A DNA stretch of 64,000 nt, from positions 248,001 to 312,000 of the forward strand of contig DASZTW010000005.1 in NCBI GenBank assembly GCA_035547835.1, read 5' to 3'. Source of the DNA: Acidimicrobiales bacterium (lineage in GTDB: Bacteria > Actinomycetota > Acidimicrobiia > Acidimicrobiales > Iamiaceae). The position numbers and the translations under genes are program-made. The first letter of the stretch is position 1. Every line of letters begins with the position of its first letter. Of this stretch, positions 57,449 to 64,000 are shown one piece after another. The notes below the pieces were generated by a model. It saw only the letters and a program-made list of their open reading frames with translations. It did no database searches and was not told the origin of the DNA.

Positions 57449-58642
57449 TCAGTCGAGGCGGAGCAGGCGCTTGGCGTTGCCCCTCACGAGCATCTCCACC
57501 GTGACTTCGTCGAGCCCCTTCATCTGTTCTTCGGCGATCTGGCGGGTGTTGGGCCAAGTCGAGTCGGAGTGCGGATAGTCACTCTCGTACGTGACGCGGT
57601 CGCGGCCGATCTTGTCGAGCAGCGCCAAGCCGTTGGGGTCGTCGAAGAAGCAGCCGTACACGTGCTTGCGGAACAGGTCGGACGGCGGCTCGAACACCTT
57701 GTCGGCCACGCCGCCCCAGCCCCGGTTCTCACGCCACACGACATCGGCGCGTTCCAGCACGTAGGGGATCCAGCCGATCTGGCCCTCGGAGAACGCGATC
57801 TCGAGCTTCGGGAAGCGGGTGAACACGCCCGACATCAGCCAGTCGACGAGGCTCAAGCTGGCGTTCACGAACGTGAGCGTGGAGCCGACGGCCGCCGGGG
57901 CGTCGGGCGAGGTGGACGGCATCTTCGACGACGACCCGATGTGCATGTGGATGACGGTGTCGGTCTCCTCGCACGCTTGGAAGAACGGGTCCCAGTAGCC
58001 CGAGTGGATGCTCGCCAGACCGAGGAACGGCGGGATCTCGCTGAAGCACACCGCGCGCACGCCGCGGGCAGCCATGCGCCGCACCTCGGTGGCCGCCAAG
58101 TCGGCATCCCACAACGGCACGATGATCAGCGGGATCAGCCGGCCCTGCGACGGCCCGCACCATTCGTCGACCGTCCAGTCGTTGTAGGCCTGCACGCACA
58201 ACAGCGCGAGGTCCTTGTCGCTCGCCTCGGTGAAGGTCTGGCCGCAAAATCGCGGGAACGTCGGGAAGCAGAGCTGCGCTTCGGTCCAATTGGTGTCCAT
58301 GTCGGCGAGACGGTCCGGCAACGAGTACGAACCGGGTCGCATCTCCTCGTACGTGACACCGCGCATGGTCACGTCGTCGCGGTCGACGCCCACCGCGGAG
58401 TCGACGCGGACGAGCGGCCGGTGCAGGTCCTCGTAGATCCACCAATCGGCCACAGGCCCGTCGTCGCCATCCGTGCCCATCACCGGCGCGAACTTGCCGC
58501 CGACGAACGTGATCTCCTTGACCGGCGCGCGCACGATGCGCGGCCCGACCTCCGCGTACCTGCTCGGCAAGCGGTCGACCCACACGTTGGGCGGTTCGAC
58601 CACGTGGTCATCGACGGAGATGATCCTGGGGAACTCCGACAT
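57449..58642 (-). CDS. Amidohydrolase family 2 protein (ACMSD-like)
   Basis: This is a 397-residue TIM-barrel metal-dependent hydrolase or decarboxylase of the amidohydrolase_2 group. It opens ISVDDHVVEPPNVWVDRLP, with a DDHVVE metal site; HMHIGSSSKMPS, EGQIGWIPYVLERAD and YESDYPHSDSTWPNT carry other conserved residues. Relatives decarboxylate or hydrolyse aromatic ring-cleavage products. The ATG at 58640-58642 gives the expected N-terminus; the in-frame extension upstream is not conserved. Confidence 0.88.
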   Translation of the reverse strand: MSEFPRIISVDDHVVEPPNVWVDRLPSRYAEVGPRIVRAPVKEITFVGGKFAPVMGTDGDDGPVADWWIYEDLHRPLVRVDSAVGVDRDDVTMRGVTYEEMRPGSYSLPDRLADMDTNWTEAQLCFPTFPRFCGQTFTEASDKDLALLCVQAYNDWTVDEWCGPSQGRLIPLIIVPLWDADLAATEVRRMAARGVRAVCFSEIPPFLGLASIHSGYWDPFFQACEETDTVIHMHIGSSSKMPSTSPDAPAAVGSTLTFVNASLSLVDWLMSGVFTRFPKLEIAFSEGQIGWIPYVLERADVVWRENRGWGGVADKVFEPPSDLFRKHVYGCFFDDPNGLALLDKIGRDRVTYESDYPHSDSTWPNTRQIAEEQMKGLDEVTVEMLVRGNAKRLLRLD

Positions 58643-58674
58643 GGGCCGGAGCCTACCGTCGATCTGACGACCCG

Positions 58675-59049
58675 TCAGGTTCGGCGGACCGGGCCATCTC
58701 CGAGCCGATCGATCACGACGTCGGGCTCCTCGGTCAGTATCCACTGCAGGGCGTCGGTGTCGATGAACGTGGCGACATCCGCGTCGATCTCGGCGTAGTC
58801 GGCGGCGCTGGTCGAGGCCCAGAAGTCCTCGATCGAGGCAAACCACTGGATCGTGCAGCCGTCGGGCCCGTCGGGCATCCCGGTGCGGTCGTAGTCACCG
58901 AGAGGTCGGGCGTTGCGCTCATAGCGCAACACGTAGCTGCCCGACTCGGAGCCGGCCACGAGCGGGCCGTGCACCTTCGACCAGTGCTGGTGGAACTCCT
59001 CGCGTGACAGCCCCGGCTTGCGCTTCACGAAGCAGATCAACTTGATCAC
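58675..59049 (-). CDS. EthD-domain protein
   Basis: This is a 124-residue ferredoxin-like dimeric alpha/beta barrel protein. IKLICFVKRKPGLSREEFHQHWSKVHGPLVAG is the EthD/REDY-like signature. Such small proteins often assist catabolic operons, as lactone-forming or degrading enzymes or with unknown roles. The GTG at 59047-59049 has GGAGG 7 nt upstream. It overlaps the membrane protein stop by 4 nt. Confidence 0.85.
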   Translation of the reverse strand: MIKLICFVKRKPGLSREEFHQHWSKVHGPLVAGSESGSYVLRYERNARPLGDYDRTGMPDGPDGCTIQWFASIEDFWASTSAADYAEIDADVATFIDTDALQWILTEEPDVVIDRLGDGPVRRT

Positions 59050-59804
59050 CCCGCAACCTCCGTCCGTTCCGGATGCGTACCCGCTCGCTCGCGCTCGACG
59101 GAAGGCCGGGCCCTGACGAACCACAACGACGCCAGCAGGACCGCACCGGCGACGAGCGCCAGCCACGGACCGCTACCGGCGTGGGGCGACGGTACTTGCA
59201 CGTTCGCCACGTGGCTGGCGTCGACGATGTCGGACGCAGCCAGCGCGAGCGTCGCCGCGGCCCCGACGAAGATCAGCACCCGCGGCCACCTCACCGGCAC
59301 CGATCCCACGATCAACGAGCCGACCGCCAGTGCGACGATGCCGGCGCCCAGCAAGAACTTGGCGTCGCTCGTGGCGTGCCAGCCATCGACTTCGATGCCC
59401 GTGCCGACGACCCAGGGCAGGAAGGCGGCCACCACCAACGCCACCCCGGCGAGGATCACGAGGACCGCACCGAGGAGCACCGATCCCGATACCGACGGCC
59501 CGCCCGGCCGGGGGTCGGGTCGTGGACGCCGCGGCCGGGTGGGCGCGGGCTCCGGCACCCGTGGGGCAGGCGGCGGCGCGATCGCGGGCGGCGGGCCGGG
59601 CAACGGTTCGGCGGGGGGCGGAGGCGTCCAGTCGGGCGCGCTCCCGACCCAGATCGGCGCGGCGGCCGGCGGCGCGTTGGGGTGCTCGGGGATGAACGCG
59701 TCGGGGCGGTGCTCGTGCGGCGGCGACGGCGGCGGCCGGTGGGGCCAGGCGCGCGGCTGGTCGTCCGCGCCCGGCGCGTCGTCAGTCACTGGGTCGTCGG
59801 CCAT
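59046..59804 (-). CDS. Hypothetical membrane protein with Pro-rich cytoplasmic N-terminus
   Basis: This is a 252-residue protein. The first 105 residues are Pro/Ala/Arg-rich and disordered. Four hydrophobic helices follow (about 107-134, 150-168, 174-191, 213-231). The ATG at 59802-59804 overlaps the putA stop by one base; a TTG one codon earlier is also possible. I do not recognise the family. Its presence inside a catabolic operon is unexplained. Confidence 0.75.
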   Translation of the reverse strand: MADDPVTDDAPGADDQPRAWPHRPPPSPPHEHRPDAFIPEHPNAPPAAAPIWVGSAPDWTPPPPAEPLPGPPPAIAPPPAPRVPEPAPTRPRRPRPDPRPGGPSVSGSVLLGAVLVILAGVALVVAAFLPWVVGTGIEVDGWHATSDAKFLLGAGIVALAVGSLIVGSVPVRWPRVLIFVGAAATLALAASDIVDASHVANVQVPSPHAGSGPWLALVAGAVLLASLWFVRARPSVERERAGTHPERTEVAG

Positions 59805-62800
59805 CAACCCTGTGGACTATCACGCGGACCATCACTTGCGGGCTCGGGCGCGAAGCCCTGACGCAAGGTGTTCTCCGAGGTGGCGATCGGGTCGAGGAAG
59901 TGGAGGAGGTAGTCGGGACCGCCCGCCTTCGAGCCGAGGCCCGACATGGCGAACCCGCCGAAGGGTTGGCGTCCCACCACCGCGCCGGTGATCCCCCGGT
60001 TGAGGTAGACGTTGCCCGCCTCCAGATGCTCGGCCGCGAGCGCCAGATGCGCGGGCGACCGCGAGAACACCCCAGCGGTCAGCGCGTACTCGGTGTCGTT
60101 GGCGAGCTCGAGGGCATGGTCGAACGACGACGCCCGGACCACCGCGAGCACCGGGCCGAACAGCTCGTCGCGCCACAAGGAGCTGGCTCGATCGACGTCG
60201 GTGCACACGGTGGGGCCGACGAACCAGCCGCCGTCGGGGACGTCGGCGCGATGCAGGGCGACGTCGGAGTGTTCGCCGGCGTGATCGACCACGCCGGCCA
60301 GGCGCGCGGCTGCCTCGGCGTCGATCACCGGGCCCACGACCGTCTCGGGATCTGACGGCCGGCCCACGTGCAGCTCGGCCACCGCGTCGACGAGCCGGGG
60401 CACGATCGCGTCCCACGCGGCCTCGTGCACGATGAGGCGCGACAACGCCGAGCACTTCTGGCCCGCGAACGCGAAGGCCGAGTCGACGACGGCCGGGATG
60501 ACCTGATCGGGGTCGGCGTCGCTGTCGACGATCACCGAGTTCTTGCCGCCCAGCTCGCAGATCACGCGCTTCAGGTGGCGCTGGCCGGCTCGGTGGACGG
60601 CCGCCGACGCGTTGATCGCCAGGCCCACGGCACGCGAGCCGGTGAACGCGACCGTGGCGACGTCTGGGTGGGCAACGAGGTGGGCGCCGACGACTTCGCC
60701 GATGCCCGGGACGAACCCGATGACCCCCGGCGGCACGTCCGACGCCAACAGCGCTTCGACCAACCGCGCCGCAATCGCGGGCGTCTGCTCGGCCGGCTTG
60801 AGCACCACCGGGTTCCCGGCCACGAGCGCAGCCACGGTCATGCCGGTGGGGATCGCCAGCGGGAAGTTCCACGGTGAGATGACCACCGCCACGCCGTGGC
60901 CGCGGTAGCGCAACTCGTTGACCTCGCCGGGCGGCGACTGCACCGCCCCGCCACGGTCGAGCCGGAGCATCTCCCGGGCGTAGTACTCGCAGAAGTCGAT
61001 GGCTTCGCACACGTCGGCATCGGCTTGCGCCCACGGCTTGGCCGCTTCGCGCACTTCGAGCGCCGCCAGCTCGTCGCGGCGGTGCCGGAACCACGAGGCG
61101 GTGCGGAACAGCGTCGCCGCGCGCTCGGCCACGGGGGTCGCCCGCCAAGCGGGCGCCGCCGCCGCCGCTGTGGCAATCGCACGGTCGGCCTCGGTGATGC
61201 CGCACGACGCGCTGCGCGCCACGACCACCGGCGGGCAGGCAGGATCGACCGAGTCGATCGCGTCGGTGGTCGCCATCGCCTCACCGTCGACCACCGCCGG
61301 TACCACGAACGGCTCACCGCCGGGTCCTGTCAGGTCGCGGTCGAGCCGGTCGAGGGCGGCCTGGAAGTCGGTCCGCACGTCGCGCCGGTGCCACTCACGC
61401 ACCGGCTCGGGCGCGTACGGCGCGGGATCGGCGGGGTCGGTGTCGGCGCGCCGCGCCGCACGTGGTGGCTCGGGGATCGACGTCACCGCCGGCATCGCGA
61501 GCAGGCGGTCGAGGTCTTGACCCTCGGCGAAGCGATGGCGCACGAACGACTCGTTGGACGTGTTCTCGAGCAGACGCCGCACCAGGTACGCCATCCCGGG
61601 GACCAGCTCCCCGACCGGGCAGTACACGCGAAGCCGGTAGCCCATCTTCACGACCGCGTCGTGGATCGGCTCCGCCATGCCGTTCAGCAGTTGGATCTCG
61701 ACCGCCCGGTCGTCGATCCCGTTCGCCTTCGCATACGCCATCGTGTAGGCGAGTGAACGGAGGTTGTGGCTGCCCACCACCGGTCGCACCTCGCCGTGGT
61801 GGTCGAGCAGGATCCGCACCAGCCGCTCGAAGTTGGCGTCCGTCTCGACCTTTTGTGCGAACACCGGCGACGGCCAGCCCGCCGCTTCGGCACGGATGGT
61901 CTCGGTGTCCCAGTACGCGCCCTTCACCAGACGGATGCGGATCGGCTGCGCGTCGGGCACCGCACCGGCGCGCTTGGCCGACCAGGCCACGAGATCGGCG
62001 AGGTCGTCGCGGGCGTCGCACCGGTAGGCCTGCACCACGACACCGGCATCGACGGCTGCGAACTCCTCCTCGGAGAGGAGCTGGCGGAACAAGTCGAGTG
62101 TGAGGTCCTTCGACTCGTGGTGCTCCATGTCGAAGTGGACGGTGGCGCCGCGGTCACGGGCGATGCTCAGGATGGGACGTAAGCGCGCCGCGGCTTCGCT
62201 CAGACCTCCGGCCCTGCTGAGCGGGTGGTAGTGGACGCTCAGCGCGCTCGGCTTCACGCTGAGGTTGGCCCGCGGCACGACGCCGCTGCCGTCGTGGTCG
62301 AGGTGATCGTCGGGCGCCCATCCGGGAGCGGCGTCGGCCAGCGCCGTGATCAGCTCCGATGCTCGCGCCGCGTACCGATCGGCATCCGCCGCCACCACCG
62401 TCTTTTCTCCCAGGACGTCGACCGTGGCCGCCCGACCCGCGCTCCACATGCGGGCCACGCGGTCGACGGCCTGCTCTGCGGTCGAGCCGATGATGAACTG
62501 CTCCGCCATCGCCCGGATGTTCCGCCGTGCGACGCCGGCCGACACCGACCGGCCGAACGGCACTTTCGCGGCCACGTCGACGCCGTGCTCCACCAACCAG
62601 GGCGCGTCGCCGCTGAAGTACTCCTGCAAGTGGCGAGCGATGTCGTCGTCGTCGACCATGGCAGGGAACGCGTCGACGAAGCGGAACAGCTGGGCTCTGA
62701 ACGCCGGGCGCGCCATCGCCCAGGCCATCATCCGGTCCGACACGAATGACCGGCGGTACACCCCACTGGTCTCCCGCTCCCCCATGGCCGCAAGCTGGCG

Positions 62801-62851
62801 TGCCAGCTCGGCGACCCGGGCCTCGGACGGGAGGGTCACCTCACGCGCCAC
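59804..62851 (-). CDS. putA: Bifunctional proline dehydrogenase / L-glutamate-5-semialdehyde dehydrogenase
   Basis: PutA oxidises proline to glutamate in two steps, using FAD then NAD+. The 1015-residue protein has a PRODH barrel (about 180-450: VHFDMEHHESKDLTLDL, RIRLVKGAYWDTE, YCPVGELVPGMAYLVRRLLENTSNESF-like) and an aldehyde dehydrogenase domain (about 520-985: SPWNFPLAIPTGMTVAAL, ICELGGKNSVIV, catalytic Cys in GQKCSALSR). No ribbon-helix-helix DNA-binding domain is present, so unlike enterobacterial PutA it cannot repress its own operon. It starts with a GTG that overlaps the thioesterase gene by 11 nt. Confidence 0.95.
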   Translation of the reverse strand: MAREVTLPSEARVAELARQLAAMGERETSGVYRRSFVSDRMMAWAMARPAFRAQLFRFVDAFPAMVDDDDIARHLQEYFSGDAPWLVEHGVDVAAKVPFGRSVSAGVARRNIRAMAEQFIIGSTAEQAVDRVARMWSAGRAATVDVLGEKTVVAADADRYAARASELITALADAAPGWAPDDHLDHDGSGVVPRANLSVKPSALSVHYHPLSRAGGLSEAAARLRPILSIARDRGATVHFDMEHHESKDLTLDLFRQLLSEEEFAAVDAGVVVQAYRCDARDDLADLVAWSAKRAGAVPDAQPIRIRLVKGAYWDTETIRAEAAGWPSPVFAQKVETDANFERLVRILLDHHGEVRPVVGSHNLRSLAYTMAYAKANGIDDRAVEIQLLNGMAEPIHDAVVKMGYRLRVYCPVGELVPGMAYLVRRLLENTSNESFVRHRFAEGQDLDRLLAMPAVTSIPEPPRAARRADTDPADPAPYAPEPVREWHRRDVRTDFQAALDRLDRDLTGPGGEPFVVPAVVDGEAMATTDAIDSVDPACPPVVVARSASCGITEADRAIATAAAAAPAWRATPVAERAATLFRTASWFRHRRDELAALEVREAAKPWAQADADVCEAIDFCEYYAREMLRLDRGGAVQSPPGEVNELRYRGHGVAVVISPWNFPLAIPTGMTVAALVAGNPVVLKPAEQTPAIAARLVEALLASDVPPGVIGFVPGIGEVVGAHLVAHPDVATVAFTGSRAVGLAINASAAVHRAGQRHLKRVICELGGKNSVIVDSDADPDQVIPAVVDSAFAFAGQKCSALSRLIVHEAAWDAIVPRLVDAVAELHVGRPSDPETVVGPVIDAEAAARLAGVVDHAGEHSDVALHRADVPDGGWFVGPTVCTDVDRASSLWRDELFGPVLAVVRASSFDHALELANDTEYALTAGVFSRSPAHLALAAEHLEAGNVYLNRGITGAVVGRQPFGGFAMSGLGSKAGGPDYLLHFLDPIATSENTLRQGFAPEPASDGPRDSPQG

Positions 62852-63305
62852 CCGCAGGGATCACGGCCTGGGTCTGGGTTACCAGCACGACCCGCTTGCC
62901 CCGGTCGTCGCGCACGTCGGTCTGCACCACGATGTTCGTGCGGCCCACGTGCAGCGGCGTGCTGGTGCCCACGATCGTGGCGCCGCGCACGCCGCGGAAC
63001 AGGTTCGTCTTCGACTCGATGGTGGCGGTGCTGGCACCTTCGGGCAGGTTCCCGAACGCGCACACCGCACCCAGGCTGTCGGCGAACGACATCAGCACCC
63101 CGCCGTGCAACAGCCCCGCCGTGGTGCACAGGTTCGGTGCCCAGTCGAGCTCCCCGACCACTTCGGTCTTGCTGACGGACCGCAACCGAAGCCCGAGCTC
63201 GACCGCGAACGGCATCAGCGCGACCAGCCGCTCGAGTGCGGCGGGATCCGTGACGGGTTCCTCGGCGGCAGCGTGGTCGGGGCTCACGAGCGGGACCTCT
63301 TTCAC
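62841..63305 (-). CDS. PaaI-family hotdog thioesterase
   Basis: This is a 154-residue hotdog-fold acyl-CoA thioesterase. LCTTAGLLHGGVLMSFADSLGAVCAF contains the conserved HGG with a downstream Asp/Ser, and the strand ESKTNLFRGVRGATIVGTST is typical. It hydrolyses an acyl- or phenylacetyl-type CoA, but its substrate is unknown. It opens the catabolic operon, with its ATG at 63303-63305. Confidence 0.87.
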   Translation of the reverse strand: MKEVPLVSPDHAAAEEPVTDPAALERLVALMPFAVELGLRLRSVSKTEVVGELDWAPNLCTTAGLLHGGVLMSFADSLGAVCAFGNLPEGASTATIESKTNLFRGVRGATIVGTSTPLHVGRTNIVVQTDVRDDRGKRVVLVTQTQAVIPAGGA

Positions 63306-63510
63306 GACGCGTTCGGTTCGCAGCCAGCATGCCGCATCACACCGTCCGCGCGGCGGCCCCGAAGGAAGTCGACCGAAGATGACAACAGGTCCCGGCTCAC
63401 CGACGTAGCCGCTACCTGCGGCGGCACCGCAGTTCTCACCCCGCCTCGATCGTCACTCGCGGTGCGTCTGGCGGCGCTTCCGCGGAACGGGGAAGTCACC
63501 GTCAGAGAGT
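63306..63510. other. Intergenic gap without a recognised gene
   Basis: About 205 nt lie between the thioesterase start and tRNA-Cys. I see no convincing promoter, gene or repeat; it must hold the promoter of the minus-strand operon. Confidence 0.4.
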
Positions 63511-63585
63511 TGGAGGCGGTGGCGGGAATCGAACCCGCGTACAGGGCTTTGCAGGCCCTTGCCTGAGCCACTCGGCCACACCGCC
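63511..63585 (-). tRNA. tRNA-Cys (anticodon GCA)
   Basis: On the minus strand the gene runs 63585 to 63511. The acceptor stem GGCGGTG pairs with CACCGCC; the anticodon loop CTGCAAA gives anticodon GCA; the T-arm is GCGGGTTCGATTCCCGC. The discriminator is U and a CCA end is encoded at 63513-63511. D-arm GCCGAGTGGCTCAGGC resembles other bacterial tRNA-Cys. Confidence 0.95.
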
Positions 63586-63706
63586 TGGGGTGGGTCACTC
63601 TAGTGGGCACCGGGTGGGCCACTCGCACGCAACCGGGAGGCGGCACGGCCGCCGGCACGTCCCGGTCTCCCCAGCTGGACCGGGCCTGGCGACGCACGGG
63701 CGCTGC

Positions 63707-63721
63707 TAGATTGTATGCAAT
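63707..63721 (+). promoter_or_regulatory. Promoter -10 with GntR-like palindrome
   Basis: TAGATT at 63707-63712 is a TAnnnT box 11 nt before the ATG at 63723. It overlaps ATTGTATGCAAT (63710-63721), an imperfect palindrome close to the TnGTATACnA half-sites bound by FadR/GntR regulators. No regulator gene is visible within the window on this side. Confidence 0.5.
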
Positions 63722-63722
63722 C

Positions 63723-64000
63723 ATGGAACAGGAACGAAATGGCGCTGACAACGTCGACGGCGAAGCAGCCGCGGCACCAGTCGACGCGACGACCACTCCA
63801 GGAGCTTTGACGCTGCGCGACGTCACGCTGCGCGACGGGCTGCAGGACGAGGGGGTCGTGGCCACCACGGACAAGGTGGCGCTGTACGAAGCGCTCGTCG
63901 CTGCCGGTGTCCGGGACCTGGAGCTCACCTCGTTCGTGCGTCCCGACCGCGTGCCGGCCATGGCCGACGCCGACGAGCTGTGTCACCGCACCGGCACCTC
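63723..64000 (+). CDS. Hydroxymethylglutaryl-CoA lyase-like protein (N-terminal part)
   Basis: This encodes the first 92 residues of a DRE-TIM metallolyase. A disordered N-terminus of about 28 residues is followed by LTLRDVTLRDGLQDEGVVATTDKVALYEALVAAGVRDLELTSFVRPDRVPAMADADEL; the RDGLQ motif is typical of HMG-CoA lyase and related citramalate or homocitrate enzymes. HMG-CoA lyase would serve leucine degradation. The gene continues beyond the right edge. Confidence 0.85.
   Translation, partial: MEQERNGADNVDGEAAAAPVDATTTPGALTLRDVTLRDGLQDEGVVATTDKVALYEALVAAGVRDLELTSFVRPDRVPAMADADELCHRTGT

Noticed and set aside
1-64000. CRISPR array, prophage, transposase or integrase
   Set aside because: No regularly spaced long repeats with unique spacers and no mobile-element proteins were seen on either strand.

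Overview
The window is a strongly G+C-rich chromosomal stretch from an actinobacterium. Lineage markers are SepH (DUF3071), DUF3040, the TgpA/DUF58/MoxR trio, an MtrAB-like two-component system with an LpqB-like lipoprotein, F420-type luciferase-like oxidoreductases, a PimB-type glycosyltransferase next to an ArsA-like ATPase, and many GTG/TTG starts with 4-nt overlaps. The mix looks most like Acidimicrobiia or a related deep branch; that placement is inference. No prophage, insertion sequence or CRISPR array is visible. Coding density is high.

Layout. 1-11320 (minus): the dcw cell wall and division cluster, mraZ-rsmH-ftsL-ftsI-murE-mraY-murD-ftsW-murG-murC (murC runs off the left edge). Neighbours abut or overlap by 4 nt. 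murF is missing from its usual place between murE and mraY. The mraZ promoter carries four GTGG repeats at exact 10-bp spacing, the pattern expected of MraZ autorepression. 11400-15518 (minus): a lipoate-ligase-like protein, menC, small conserved proteins, a CAP-domain lipoprotein and a ROK sugar kinase. 15652-20176 (plus): MoxR ATPase, DUF58 and transglutaminase. 20261-23650 (minus): DUF3040 protein, DNA polymerase IV and a carboxylesterase. 23753-28043 (plus): a small membrane protein, an inositol-phosphatase-family enzyme, a STAS-like protein, and MtrA/MtrB with a short GerMN lipoprotein. 28066-34560: phosphofructokinase with pyrophosphate-type residues, glycerol kinase, an ACT protein, an apparently autoregulated TetR, an MFS exporter and an aminotransferase. 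35075-43982 (minus): a block resembling the mycobacterial pimB neighbourhood (ROK kinase, release-factor-like protein, small protein, ArsA-like ATPase, SRPBCC protein, membrane protein, glycosyltransferase), then SepH and two zinc/cysteine mini-proteins. 44021-47182 (plus): an exonuclease/GIY-YIG fusion, a repeat-rich gap, a membrane protein and a stand-alone RAM domain.

47326-64000 is catabolic. An operon on the minus strand (51999 to 47887) encodes HPPD, homogentisate dioxygenase and a fumarylacetoacetase-type hydrolase for tyrosine breakdown, led by a heme-oxygenase-like protein of unknown role and facing a divergent Lrp regulator. A second long minus-strand operon (63305 to 54801) joins a thioesterase, bifunctional PutA, a membrane protein, an EthD-like protein, an amidohydrolase, an aldehyde dehydrogenase and an alcohol dehydrogenase. 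tRNA-Cys and the start of an HMG-CoA-lyase-like gene close the window.

The observations most worth a second look are the heme-oxygenase-like protein in the tyrosine operon, the histone-H1-like tails on both SepH and the ArsA-like ATPase, the missing murF, the MraZ operator array, the pyrophosphate-type phosphofructokinase, the repeat element at 46116-46239, and a recurring TAnnnT box about 7-9 nt before start codons, which suggests leaderless transcription.
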